64,000 bases of DNA from Cryptomeria japonica (lineage: Eukaryota > Streptophyta > Pinopsida > Cupressales > Cupressaceae), in the NCBI RefSeq assembly GCF_030272615.1, contig NC_081412.1:540043335-540107334 (forward strand). The letters are read 5' to 3'. The translations under genes were made by a program, and so were the position numbers. Position 1 is the first letter of the stretch; every line of letters begins with the position of its first letter. Shown here in pieces: positions 37,415 through 50,300 of this stretch. Below the pieces are notes generated by a model. It had not been told where the DNA came from. It saw nothing but the letters and a program-made list of their open reading frames with translations, and made no database searches.

Positions 37415-38594
37415 GGTATGCCTCCTAATCCACTTTCTTTTTCTGGTTATAATGAAAATTCCTATGCACAAAATAATCAGTGGCAACCTCCATATGCTCA
37501 AAATTTTGGAAATTATCAAAATTGGTATAACCCTCAAGGCCAAGGGAAAAAATTTGCCAATCAAACTCCATAGTGGCATTAGCCACAAGTAAATTAGTCT
37601 CAATCTTAGGGACCATGGCAACCATTCCAAGGGAATTGGCAACCTACTCCTCTATGGAGAGGAAGTCAACAATGGTCAAATCAGTCTTCTGGTTATCAGC
37701 AGCCTCAGTAGTCTCAGCAGCCTACTATAATGTCACCTCCTGCTACTAATGCAGTTCCACTTAAACCCACATAGTTGCCCACTCAACACATGCCAAATCC
37801 TAATAGAAAGCCTCAGCAGCAACAACAAGTTTATTTAGTTGATCCTAATCAATACCCAACATATTCTCTATCTATAAGTGACATTCACCTTAGATCCGGG
37901 ACAACTTTGCCTAACCTATACCCTCCATTTATAACTGAAGTACAAAAGGAAAATGAAATATCTAGTCTAGCAACCCAAATTCCTCAGAATCAGCAAATAC
38001 CCCCATTTCCTCAAAGGTTGCAAGCTAAAGAGATTCATCAGTAAGAAGATATAATTTTTTTATATAACTGATCAGTTGAAACGCATATGTGTTAAGATTC
38101 CATTATTTCAGGCTCTTAAGGATGTCTGTATCTATGGTAAGGCAATTAAAGAGGCATGTTTAAGGAAACCTGGCAGGAAGAAAAAGGATCCACAAACCAT
38201 GCATGTAATGGGTCAACTGGCTGATATTATGTTGGGAAAAGTTTTAATACCTAAATACTCTGACCCTGGTAGTCCTATTGTGAAAATAGTCATCAATGGC
38301 ACTCAGATAAAGAATGCATTAATATATTTGGGAGCAGTGATCAATGTAATGACAAAGGACATTATGCAAAAACTTAGAATAACTAGTCTCAGGCCTACTC
38401 CTATAGTCCTGCAGCTTGCTGACAGTTCCACGGTTTGGCCTGATGGTATGATTGAAGATGTTGTCATTACTCTAGATTCTTGGGAATATCCGGCAAATTT
38501 TATGATCTTGTCTCTTAAAGCTACATTGGGGGGATATCTGGTCATCTTAGGGAGACCTTGGCTTGCTATAGTTGATGCATATATTAGATGTTGA
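37415..38594 (+). pseudogene. Gag-pol linker and retropepsin domain
   Basis: The first half is a Q/P/N/W-rich low-complexity linker with many TAG/TAA codons in place of CAG/CAA, then the conserved-looking ISDIHLRSGTTLPN. After a frame change near 38,060 comes the aspartic protease region (VKIVINGTQIKNALIYLGAV, ILGRPWLAIVDAYI). The active-site Asp is replaced by Tyr at codon 38,325-38,327 (one G-to-T change from the LIDLGA pattern), so the protease is inactive. The enzyme normally matures the Gag-Pol polyprotein. Confidence 0.85.
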
Positions 38595-38966
38595 TCAGGG
38601 GACGTGACTATTTCTGATGGAAATTCTACTAAAACTCTAGCTTTGTATTCACCTGCTCAACCCCAACTTGATCAACAATAAGTTGTTTGGCCTGACGTGG
38701 GGGAGGAATTAGAAGGGGAAGTCAAATATGTCAATCATCTTATGATGATTAATAGAGAATCATTTATACAACTTTAGGATGACAGTTTTGTCCTTTCTAA
38801 TATTCTGGAAAATCAGTATAATCTGGAGCAGCAATCATAGGAGTTAACATCAAGTATTACAACATCAGATTTTCCTGCAGCTACTGACATATTGCATACC
38901 TTGTTGCTGTAGGAAGTCTGCACTTCTTGTCTTTCTGAAGCAGCTCAGGTCAATCTTACTGTCAAG

Positions 38967-40440
38967 GTGGAAGTTGATCCAAATAAATGTTTGAATATCA
39001 ATAATCAACTCACAGAAACTCAAAAGATAACACCGGTTGAATTGCTCAAATGTCATCAACACACTTTTGCATGGGATTACAAAGACATGCAAGGAATAGA
39101 TCCTACTATTTGTACACACTGCATTTATATCAAAGACTATAGATCACTCAAAAAACCACAAAGAAGAATCAATCCTGCATTAAGGGAGATAGTTAAAGAG
39201 GAACTACATAAATTATTAAATGTTGGATTTATCTATCCTATATCAGATAGTCAGTGGTTGTCCCCTCTAGTCATAGTTACAAAGAAAGGAGGTAAATGGT
39301 TGGTATGTGGAGATCACAGAGCCTTTAACTCAACAACTAGGAAGGATCATTTTCCATTACCATTTGTGGATCAAGTATTAGATTCCTTGGCAAGGAAGCG
39401 ATACTTTTCATTCTTGGATGGATTTAGTGGCTACAACTAGATTCAAATTGCTCCCGAGGATCAGGAAAAGACTACATTTACTTTCCCTTGGGGAATGTAT
39501 GCATATTTTGTTCTTCCCTTTGGGTTGTGTAATGCTCCGGCTACTTTTCAAAGAGCAGTCATAAGCATATTTCAAATATTTCCCAGGATAGCATGGAGAT
39601 CTGTATGGATGATTTTACCACTTATGGTTTAGAATTTGAAGAGGCATTGGAAAATTTAAAGAAAGTTTTACAGAGGTGTGAAGATTACAATTTATCCTTG
39701 AACAGTGAAAAATGCTTTATGATGATGCAGGAAGGCATAGTTCTTGGTCATCATATTTCTATAACTGGAATACAGGTTGACCCAGCCAAAATTGAAGTCA
39801 TTCAAAACCTTCATGTTCCCACAAAGCAAAAGGATGTCCAAAATTTCCTTGGTCATGCTGGATATTATCGAAGATTTATTAAGGATTTTAGTAAAATTAT
39901 AGGACCTTAATATTGCCTTTTGACTAAAGATATGGAGTTTGATTGGACTCTCGCATGCCATGAAGATTTCTTGAAGCTCAAACTTGCATTGACTCAAGAA
40001 CCAGTGCTCAAGGGTACGAACTAGTTATTGCCTTTTCATATTCATATAGATGCATCAGATTATGCTATAGGAGTAGTTTTGGGCCATAAAATGGACGATT
40101 TAGAGAATGTAATTTATTTCATCAACAAAAACATGCAGGGGTCTGAGCTTAATTATATTGTCATAGAAAACGAGATGTTGGCAGTAATATATGCACTTGA
40201 CAAATTCAGGCATTATATCACAGGATATCAAATATATGTGCATATTGATCATACAACAATTAAATATCTCATAAACAAACCTTCAATCATAGGAAGATTG
40301 ACTCGATGGTTAAGTTATTGATGCAGGAATTTGATATTACAATTGTTGATAAACCAGGTAAAGCTAATGTAGTTGCAGATTATCTTTCTAGGCTTCAATT
40401 GCAGGATAATCCTGAAGCAATAGATGATGATTTCCCAGAT
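38967..40440 (+). pseudogene. Reverse transcriptase and RNase H of Athila-like element
   Basis: RT landmarks: NPALREIVKEELHKLLNVGF, YPISDSQWLSPLVIVTKKGG, HFPLPFVDQVLDSLA, FSFLDGFSGYN then TAG at 39,438, LPFGLCNAPATFQRA, and the catalytic motif reading CMDDF at 39,602 where YMDDF or VYMDDF is usual (one base from Tyr). FLGHAGYYRRFIKDFSKI follows. RNase H: FHIHIDASDYAIGVVLG, NYIVIENEMLAVIYALDKFR. Frameshifts near 39,580 and 40,315 and TAA at 39,908 break it. It would copy element RNA into DNA. Confidence 0.92.
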
Positions 40441-40489
40441 GAACATTGTTCTTGATAAAATCTCACACTCCCTAGTATGTTGATATTGC

Positions 40490-41924
40490 AAATTATTTAG
40501 CTACTAATAAGATGCCTTCTCATTTTTCTCCTAAAGAAAGAAGGTTGCTAGTTGAGAAAAGCTTTAATTTCTCTTGGATTGTTGATTGTTTATTTTACAT
40601 TGGACCTAATCAAGTCTTGAGAAGTTGTGTCTGAGAGGATGAAATGTATAATATTCTTCATGCATGTCATGATGAGCCAAGTGGAGGACATTTTTCTGTT
40701 AAAAGAACATCACTTAAAATCCTTAACATGGCATATTATTGGCCATCTTTGCATAAAGATACAGCTCAATATACTAGAAACTGTGATAGATGTCAATGAA
40801 TGGGTAGACCCACCAGATCTGATGAAATGTCATTGTATCCCCAAATATTGGTTGCACCATTTGACAGATGGGGATGGGATTTTGTAGGACCAATTGATCC
40901 TCCTTCCAATGGGAAATCCTATATTCTAGTATGCACTAATTATGTTACAAAATGGGTGTAAGCAAGAGCAATGGCACATGCAAGAGATAATAAAGTAGCT
41001 GAATTTATCTATGAGGAAATATTTACAAGATATGGAGTACCAAGAGAGATTGTTTCAAATCAAGGACCACAATTTACTTCCACATTAATTGCAGCATTGG
41101 TTAATGAATATAATATCAGACACGGGAAGTCTACTCCATACCATCCTCAAGCAAATGGTCAGGTAGAGGTTACAAACAATGGTTTAGAAGCTATTCTTAC
41201 CAAGACAGCAGCTCTTCATAAGAAAGATTGGTCAAATAGACTTCTTGAAGCCATTTGGACATACAGAACAACATGGAAGACAACAACTAGTTTTACACTT
41301 TTTGAAATGGTGTATGGAAAAACAGCCATGATGTCCATTGAGTTTGAGCATAAAACTCTTAGGATAGCTCTGTAATTGAATATGACTCTGTCAAAAGCAC
41401 AAAAAGACTGCATCATGCAATTGAATGCTCTAGATGAACTGAGAAAGATGGTTGTCCACCATACATAAATTATTTAATATTAATGTGCTAAATGGCATGA
41501 TAAATATATTAAGGAGAGAAAATTTAAATTTGCAGATTGGGCATTGTTATATGATTCCAAATATAAGGATACAATGGGGAAGATGCAGACATGTTGGTTG
41601 GACCCATATGAGATTGTTGAAGTTTTTCAAAATGGAGCAGTTTGGTTGGCAATAATAAACCCAGTCAAATTCAAACTTTTGGTCAATGGTCATCAACTAC
41701 GCCTTTATCATAAGCTTGCTACAAAAGAAGACTTCATGCAGCCTCTGCAAGGGGCCTTCTTGGCCCAGAGTCCTAAAATTCCTTTTGCATGCATTCATAA
41801 TAAACATTTCCATATTTTATGGAAATACCGTTCTCCGCTAATAAATTTTCTCATCCACCTCATCTCATTTCATTTCTATTTCTGCCACATCACCCACTTC
41901 ATGTCACCTCAACTCATATTATGA
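40490..41924 (+). pseudogene. Integrase of Athila-like element
   Basis: The zinc-binding HHCC domain is visible (HACHDEPSGGHF ... CDRC), followed by the catalytic core: RWGWDFVGPIDPP (first Asp), IVSNQGPQFTS, and YHPQANGQVEVTN (Glu). The second catalytic Asp is Asn (codon 41,058-41,060, GAT to AAT), so the DDE triad is broken. The C-terminal region continues through LLYDSKYKDTMGKMQTCW and FQNGAVWLAI. Stops at 40,635, 40,797 and others. It would insert the cDNA into the host genome. Confidence 0.9.
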
Positions 41925-42080
41925 ATAACTAATCGTTTGATTGCAGCATTAATTAGCATGACTGCAGGTATGTATATTATTTATTTTTCTTTAATTATGC
42001 ATTTATACTTTTATTATGATGATTACATGATATGATTTACATAATCTACATTCCCTTCCCATGTGTGGACACATGTCATC

Positions 42081-42099
42081 TTAAGTTGGGGGGGGGAGG
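42081..42099 (+). other. Internal polypurine-tract-like sequence after pol
   Basis: ttaagttgggggggggagg-type run sharing ttaagttggggg with the genuine PPT 2.5 kb downstream. It marks the pol/third-ORF junction. Confidence 0.6.
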
Positions 42100-42226
42100 T
42101 TATGGTTCTATTTGTGACTACATAATTATGTGTCCTTGTCCATGATGTGAAAACCTATAGCACGAGTGAGTATACCTTTCTTGCCGCCATAGTTGATGAA
42201 GGGTACTGAAGAATAAATAAAAGGTT

Positions 42227-43003
42227 ATGAGGCATGAATTTTCAAATCTTGCAGGATATTTCAGCCTTTCATTTTTCTATGATGATATTCATTTTGTTGT
42301 GGTGAAATTTTTTAATGTCAAGTTAGCCATGGGAGGTGTGTCTATCTGTCATGATCCTGTGACTCATGACGCTTTGCTGCAGGACAACCAGTGTGAACAC
42401 TATTTCTGTACCTATGGGTGGATCGATTATATTTTGAAATTGACAAATTTTAATGAGGATGTTGTGCAGGAATTTATGCGCACATTTAGTGAAGGCAAGG
42501 CTTCTGTCAAAGGGTTACGGGTTATAGCCACAGAGTAGAGAATAGCCAAAGCCACCAGGTTGCCACAAGATGGAGAACTATTTCCTGAGGAAAAATATGC
42601 AAGAACTGCAAGGGCAGAGTTCACTCACCTAGCTAATGGACCTCTTAGCGTGGACAAGTAAGGAACTAAGCAGATATCTCTTCCAAGAGAATGGCCACAG
42701 GTTGCATTTTATGTAATGAATTATTTAACATGTGATGGTAAGTACTCCAATCTACATTCTGTTTATTTCAAATTATTGAGTCATCTAAGGCATGGACGAA
42801 GGATGAATATTCCAAATGTCTTGTATCATCTTATCTCTATTAGTGCAAAGGAGACACGGAAGGTTAGTACCTGTTCTGTGAGTCATCACGGATTAATCAA
42901 ATTATTGGTAGAACAGTCTCTTAGAGATGTCTCACAGATGTCATGGGGAGAGTTTGAGGATATCAGGCAATTTGGGGAAGGAAATGTTCTTGTTGCTAAT
43001 TAA
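42227..43003 (+). pseudogene. Third-ORF region of Athila-like element, part A
   Basis: One frame from 42,227 to 43,003 with stops at 42,536 and about 42,660. The product has FNEDVVQEFMRTFSEG, LPREWPQVAFYVMNYLTCDG, VYFKLLSHLRHGRRMNIPNV and HHGLIKLLVEQSL. This pattern resembles plant 'putative transposon protein' domains found beside gypsy pol genes rather than an envelope; I see no signal peptide or membrane span. Its role is unknown. It occupies the position of the env-like ORF of Athila elements. Confidence 0.6.
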
Positions 43004-43262
43004 ATTATAGTTCAAGAAGAAAATATCAGAGAAGCCTCGTCTCCTAGGGTTTCCGCGGCAATCGAACCTCCTATCGCTAAGGAAGCTTTGTCTGGCATGG
43101 AAGGAATAGTAATTGAGCCAAATGTTGAGCAGCCCTTCACAGAAACTCAAAGTGGGGCTTCATTTTATTAAAGGAAAGGTAAATAAAAAGGCGATGCAGG
43201 GGAAGAAACTATGGAACGTCCTCAAGAAGCGCAGGTTCCTCTTGTAGCTAAAAAGTGAAAAA

Positions 43263-44570
43263 ATGAAAGAGGGTTTTCCTATAGCAGAACCTCCTACATC
43301 CACACAAGAATTGTCATTAAGAAGAATTCATCAGGTTAAGCAAAGAACTCAGGCAACAGGAGGTGTGAGTGAGGTTATTTCTATGGAAACATCAGAATTA
43401 GGGCACAGCAGTCAGAAAGAGGGTAAGCTGCAGAAAGGACATGAAGCCGAAAGATTGACAAATTTAGCCCAAATAGCAAAACAGTTTGAAGAACCAGGTG
43501 ATAAGATCTTGAGCCCTCAAATATCTGCTCATAGGCTCCCTTCATGTCTCTCTAGCTTATCTGTTGCACTCACATTTTATAGACAGTGGGAAATAGAAAA
43601 GGCTAGGCTACAGGGGATAATTTACAAGCAACAAAAAGAAATTGAAAAGAGGGACAACCAAATTGTTGAGTTATAAACTAAAGTAGATATTGTAGCAAAC
43701 ATGGTTCTCAGGTTAATGTAGTGTAGGGCTTCGCTAAGGGTTTATGCTTTGTATCTAAAGGAACAATATCTATGTTTTAAATTTAACTGTATTGTTAGGG
43801 ATCTCATCCCTTCTTTGGAAACTCCTTAGGAGTTTTATTGTTCTTACCAAAGCTCTCCTGTAGCCATTAAAAAAAATTATGAGTTATTTTTTCATAATTA
43901 TGTTATCTCTTCCGATAATGAATGGATTCCCCTGTTGTATATTGGTGATATTCAATTAAAGGCATTGATATCCTAGATGCAAAATGAAATTAGTATGGGG
44001 GTAAAATCTAGAATGCACAAAAACTTGGAACTAGATTGTCCACTGCCACTGAGAGTTGACGGCTAAAAACCCACGGTAGATGTATTATAATTGGCAAAAA
44101 CTGTTGAATAGATCTGATGTCAGAAGCCAAGTTTTATCATTAAGGGGGGAAGTATTTCAGGGGTATGAAAATTTGATTAGATCTGATAATCGTATTGTAG
44201 TTGAACTTCTAACTCAGCATTGGAACAGCCTTCTAGAAGATCTAAAGCAAGGTGAACCCCATTCATTATCCAACTATCATGCAGCCATACAGAGAGCTTC
44301 CAAGTATATCCGCTTGGGCAGGACAAAAGGTAATAATTGGCTACCTTTGATATTTCAACCACCTATTCTTATGTAGCCATTAATGGGATGCAGAGCTATA
44401 GATAAACCATATGATGAGGCCACAGAGGAAGCCAAGTGGGCTAGGCTGGAGAATATGAAAGGATTTTATTGGAACCTGGCTACAGGAGGCACAGGAAAAG
44501 GTATTGTAGGTGATTTTCAAGTCAGTGCCTGAGTAAGGAATTTTCCTCTTATTGGAGGACCAGCAAGACA
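43263..44570 (+). pseudogene. Third-ORF region of Athila-like element, part B
   Basis: After a basic, S/T/E-rich linker (RRIHQVKQRTQ, SSQKEGKLQKGHEAE) comes a helical coiled-coil stretch (WEIEKARLQGIIYKQQKEIE), then after several frame changes a final helical segment (YHAAIQRASKYIRLGRTKGN; EEAKWARLENMKGFYWNLAT) ending just before the PPT. It is probably the C-terminal half of the same protein as part A. No recognised enzymatic motif. Confidence 0.5.
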
Positions 44571-44587
44571 TTAAGTTGGGGGGAAAA
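44571..44587 (+). other. Polypurine tract of Athila-like element
   Basis: ttaagttggggggaaaa directly abuts the TG of the 3' LTR. Primes plus-strand synthesis. Confidence 0.9.
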
Positions 44588-44828
44588 TGATGAGCTAAAA
44601 TAATAGCTCTTTTATTTCTATGACTGATAAGTTTTTCCTATGTTTTAAGTTGCATATTGGGACAATGTTAAAGTCGTGTGATGTATCAGAGTTTTGATTA
44701 TGTGCATTTTGAATGATAGCCAAACCCATTGAACCCTATATTGTTTTGACTTAATACTCCTATAGCTATGGGGATTATTATGGTAATATCATGCGTGGAT
44801 GTATAAATGTTGTGATTAATGGAAATGG

Positions 44829-44890
<62 letters not shown>

Positions 44891-45876
44891 TTGTATGTTC
44901 TAACCTTTAATGCAGAAGTAAATAACTTGTTGCAGAAGTGGTTGTGTTAAGCCAGATGGGAATCACGCCATGCAAACAATTGGAGACATTTTGGGGCAGT
45001 TGAGAATTTAAAATAGTGGAGAAGATGGTGTCCGAGTGAATCAGCAAAGGAATAGCAAGGTGATACCAGACTCATTTATGGTTGTCTCCAACAAGCATCA
45101 ATCTAGTAAAAATCGTCATGCTATATTCTTGGATGCGGTTTAGTAAGGTCCCACATTCTTTGTGGATTGACTTCTTCTCCTTGTTGTAATAAATATTTCT
45201 GCCAAATTTCATGAGCATGATCTAAGTAGTTGAAAGTTTGTTATAACTTTTTTATAAATAAAGACCTGCATCTCTTCACAAAGGTTAGACAGTGTTTTCC
45301 AGAATTAGAAGCATTTCTCTTATTATATGCATTGTATCAACTTTTGGAAATAATGAATAAAAGCTATGTTATTTTGAGTACATAAAATCATTTTGAAGTC
45401 TGGATACACTCATCCAAGGGGGCCCACTTAGTGAGTATTCCTATGTGATTGTTAGATTAAGTTTCCTTTTTATTGCAGTAGATGTTCTAGCAACTGACTG
45501 TTCCTGCAGCCACTGTAACCAGATCCTGTGACTGTTCTTGCAACCAAAACAGACAGAGTAATTCCTATTTGTTAGCTTTGAACTTAGTTAATAGTTATTT
45601 AGTTAGAATCTTTTGTTAATGTTAAGATTTCCTGTAGCCATTCAATTGTCATATTTTCTCTTGTTTATTTTAGATAGACTTAGTTCTTGCAGTAGTGCAG
45701 AATGACTTTTACCAGAACGCAGTGCATATACAATGTATACCCATTTCAAGTAATATGTCCCTGGGTTGACAAGTAAATGAACCTTAGTCATGGAAATGAT
45801 AGCTACTCATAATGGATGACCAATATTTGAGTTAAAACTTTAAGTCTAGTTATTGTTCTTATTGGCTAGGCAAACA
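44588..45876 (+). repeat. 3' LTR of Athila-like element (1289 bp)
   Basis: Starts tgatgagctaaaataatag and ends caaaca; followed at once by the TSD copy ttcac and LINE sequence. Confidence 0.95.
44831..44889. repeat. (TA)n microsatellite within the 3' LTR
   Basis: Pure ta run of about 60 bp at the position of the expanded array in the 5' LTR. Confidence 0.95.
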
Positions 45877-45881
45877 TTCAC
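45877..45881. repeat. Target-site duplication of the Athila-like element, right copy
   Basis: ttcac, identical to the left copy. Confidence 0.95.
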
Positions 45882-47345
45882 TCTTCTTGATTCGCAAAAA
45901 GGTTCTCAGATATAGAAATTTATGATGAATTGTTTAAAAAAAACAAAAATTACCTACCTTTCCTATATAATTCATGATGGAAAGAAAGCTCTCTTTTGGG
46001 GAGACTCTTGGAATGGTTTTCGTCCATTGAGCAGAATGGGAAAATTTGATGAGCTTAAATATGCATTGAAAAATTAGTGAGGTTCCAAAGTATATGATTA
46101 TTTGGACATTATTAGGCTTGATGGGGTATTTTAAGTTAAGTAAAAATATTTCTCAAAAGTTGATGCACCTTTGATTTAAAAGGTTTGTTTGCAAAGGAAC
46201 TAGAGAAGGGGATTATTCACTTTCAAGGCTCCCAAGTTAGGTTAAAATGGATGCCTTCGCAATCAGAAAATTATTGGTGAAATAGGGGTATAACATACTC
46301 ACATAGCAGGACTCATCTCATAAAAGGAGGCACTTCTCCTTTTGCTAGTCTACGACAGAGCTTCCAAAAGAAAGAGTGTTTGCTTGGTTGGCCCTCGAGG
46401 GGAAAAATTTAACAAGTGGTAGGTTGGCTTCTAAAGGGATAACTCTTGTTTTTAATTATGTTTTGTATGAAAAAGAGGTATAAACAAAAGATCACTTACT
46501 ATTGAATTATAATTTTACATATGAGTGTTGGACTTGGCTTTTACAAAAGCTAAATTTGAGATCTCCCTTATAGTCTTCATTACTATTGGTTTTTGAATCT
46601 TTGCCTAGACTGTACAAAGAAAAACATTATACAGTTCTATGGGAAGTGACTCCATCCATTGTTATTTCAAATATTAGGTGGGAGGGAAATAGAAAAATAT
46701 TTAGAAAAGAATCAAGCAAGGTGAAGGAAGACATATGCCATATTGAAAGTTTAATTTCTAAAGTAGTTAAAGCTTATCCTTTTAAGAATAAAAGATTAGA
46801 TTCCTATTTTACTTCTTGTGATGATTTAGTATTCAAGGGATGGAAGAGTATAACACTTCCATGTAAGGGGAGTGTCCTTAATAATGGGGATATGAAGCTG
46901 AAAAGGAAATATATCAATTGGAAGTCTTTGAATTTTGGTTTCATAAAGTTAAACTTCAGTGGATCTACTAAGGAAAATCCAATGGTCTCGAGGGTTGGAT
47001 TTCTATTACGTAATCATCAGAATGTGATCTTCAATGCAGAGGGGCTTCCAAAATTGCAAATGGTTCAAATAACATAGCAGAGTCTTTAGGTTTGGTCTTT
47101 GGTTTAAGATTGGAAAACAAACTTAAAGTGAGGAATCTTGCCATAAAATATGACTCATTAAATATTGTGTCTACCCTCAATAAATTTGATGCTCCTCACT
47201 AGATAATTAAGTATGTACTCCAAGAGGCTTGGTCTTTGTTGGAAAATTTTGGCAAATACATTACTTTGCATTGTTTTAGAGAGGTGAATTTATTGGTTGA
47301 TGTCCTAGCAAAAATGGATGTTGGGTTGATAAAGGGGATAAGGTA
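45882..47345 (+). mobile_element. Second LINE, right part (zf-RVT and RNase H)
   Basis: Resumes the interrupted ORF2: IIHDGKKALFWGDSWNGF (the conserved link before zf-RVT), a degraded zf-RVT, then an RNase H-like domain (FGFIKLNFSGSTKENPMVSR; SLGLVFGLRLENKLKVRNLA; FREVNLLVDVLAKMDV). Stops and shifts throughout. I could not identify the A-rich tail or the original TSD with confidence. The frame and domain order continue exactly from the left part when the Athila-like element and one TSD copy are ignored. Confidence 0.85.
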
Positions 47346-50300
47346 GATACTGAGCTTTGCATGATCCTAAGACAAGACATGATGTAATAATTATTTTTTA
47401 ACATTATATATGTTTTTGTAGGCTATCATATTCTTTTCTTGAAGGGGTAAAAGCACAAAACTGTGTCACGTTTCAAGCTAACTTATCAGCACAAGTAAAT
47501 TTAAGTAATTGTAACTAAAAATTAATTTTAGTCAAACATATGGTCTATATAGATTCAGTATAGCTAAGTTGTATATGGGCCACAACTTTTCCAATTGGAA
47601 ATGTCTACTAAATGTATATTTTATACCACTTTGGGTCTAATTACCAAATTTTTTTAAAAAAAAAAAAACTGATGTTTCAGCAACTCCTACTCATATAAAT
47701 AATTTTTATTTTGAAATGTAAAATTACCCTTTTATAGATCGATAAGTGAATTTTACAAAATATTTTTTTAAATATTTTAATTAGTTTTTTATATTTTATT
47801 TTTATTGAAATAGATCATCAGTACTAAAATATAAGGTTGATTATCTTGTCAAGGAAAAATACTAAAATTTATTTTCAATTTTTGAAAGAATATGATGCAG
47901 TAGAGAAAAGAATCTATGTCAATATGATATAATTCTTTTCTAATCTGGATGAATAATTAAGAAAAAAGGTGGTGGTAATTGGAAAGAGTTATATTTCAAC
48001 ACACACAACTTTTCAAATTTATTGAAAAATATATATTTATTAAAAATAGTAAAAAATATATCCATGCACTAATGTTTCAAGTTATCAATATACACAAAAT
48101 AATTGAATAAAAAAGGTAAAATTTAGTAAATAAAGTGTGGCAGCTTGTGTAACTTCAATTTCAGCATTTTATCAGCAACTAAATTATAGTGTTTACTTTA
48201 TAAAAAAAGCACATTCAAATAATTTTTTAATTTTTTGTTAAAATTACAAACATAAAATAGACAAAAGAATATAAATTTTATTAGTTTACATCATTTCAAA
48301 ATTCAAAACAAATATTTCACTTTCTATCAATTTAATTTAAAAAGTTGAATCAACATTAGCCATTTCCTTTATAAAAGTGTGACACAACTTTGTACATTTA
48401 CTCTGGAGCACTCTTCACCTTTTTTTATGCTTGTTAAAGTTGTGTCCTTGGTGGGCATATAGGTAGATGGCATTGTATTGAGATGAGGAATTCATTGCCT
48501 CTTGTTGTACAATCATGGTTTGGGCTCATTATGATCTAGTATGTATGAGAGATGAGAAATATTTTTTATATATTTCGTTTGCTCTAGATGTATTTTCATC
48601 ATAGTTCACATTTTTGAGTTTTGGCAAATGTAATTTCTATCATTTCTCCTCTATTTGATGGATTGGCAAGTCTATAAAGTAGGCATGCCATGTTGTTTTA
48701 TCTCTATTTTTCATTTTGGGTTTCAAAAGTTTCAATTTGTGGTTTGTCGATTTGTGATGAAGTATAAATAGGTCAATAAGAGGATATCCATTCATTCAAA
48801 AAATAGAATTTTCACACATCTGGTGCATTTCAAGATTGTGCATCTTCTAGACAAGGATAATGGGGCTATGAAAATCATGGCACTGTGGTAGTTGTGGTTG
48901 CTTCATCTTTGGCAAGTGGGCACATGGTGGATAAATTGGTATATGAAAGAATGGAAGAAATTATCCCAAGTGATGAAGGTTAAAATACAAAAAATTGTCT
49001 AAGTTTTTGTTCTCTACTTTCTCGTATCTTCCTTTAACTGTTAGCTATATGTGGTTTATAGTTTATGGTTTTTTCGTCCTTTTTGTAAGCTAAATGTAAT
49101 ATGGCCAAACTGGATCTCTATGAGTCTGCATATGTTTGAATCTAAGCGACTCTTTCACATCATGTTTTTGTAGGTTGTTTATGTTTGTACAGAGTTTATT
49201 GGTGGGTAGAATGGGCTTAAGTCTAGTTTTGTTGGCTCAAGTTGTATCTATCTCTTATATATGTACTTCAGATTTATATACTAATATATTTCAAGCTTTG
49301 TGTCTTTTATCTAGAAAAGAAAAATTAATATATTAATTTTTCTGATGCAAAAAAATTAATAAATAAATGTTAAATTAATTTTTAGTATTTTAGTGTTGGT
49401 TTTTGGAAGTTTCCTTGGTATCTAGTGGCCTTGTAATGGAACTATGGAAATTTATTGATTGCTTATGGTTGTTCTTTATGACAATTGCTAAAATGTATTA
49501 TTTCTATTTTATGTAAGTTTCCTCCATGTCAATTAGTGGGATTTGGATGCTCAAATTAATTTGAAATTTTAATTTCATAGATTGAAAAATTAGGGAATTT
49601 CAAAGGGCATTACAAATTGGTTTTCAGTTTCAACTTTGTCTTGTTTCTTTAGTGGTTGCTAAACAAGCAAAGAAGGGAGGAGATGTTCAAATTTTTTAGG
49701 CAATCTAAGTATGGGACTAAGAGGATTACTATGTGATCTAAGGATGTGATTCAGAGGGTTTCCAAAGAGTAATCTCATAAGGAGATTACCCATGATATGT
49801 AGAACAGTTGCAATTTATTCTAGTTTTCTTGATTTGGCTTGTAGGAGGGTTTATAACACTTTATTGAGTGTTGCAAAAGTTTGTGAGGGGTTTGAGGCCA
49901 TGTCTTTTCTAATATTTTAGTTTATTTACTATTATTAATATTTTTTAAGTATTTTAATCTGGGTTTGGAGAATTTTTAATTTGTTGCCTAGTAGTTCAAG
50001 GTATTTTTGGCACTTTTTGTGCACACTATTTAGAGTGAATTTTTAGTACAAGTTTTTGTGCATATTAAGATGATGATAATATCTGTGTACTTTGTAAAAA
50101 AAATTAAAAGTAAATAGAATTTTTTGTTTATGGTGTTCAGAAACAATTTGGGTTTTAATCTCTCTACTCATGTAACATTGTTTGGATGAATTTTTAATGG
50201 AAGAATAGAATAAATTTCAAATATTATTTATTTATGATTGAATAGATAATAAATTGGTTTAATTTCTTTTTCCTTGTTAGAAAGATAATTAAAATTACAT

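Noticed and set aside
41544..41924. Hydrophobic C-terminus of the integrase frame as an env-like membrane protein
   Set aside because: The frame is the integrase C-terminal tail running into non-coding AT-rich sequence; no signal peptide and no separate start.
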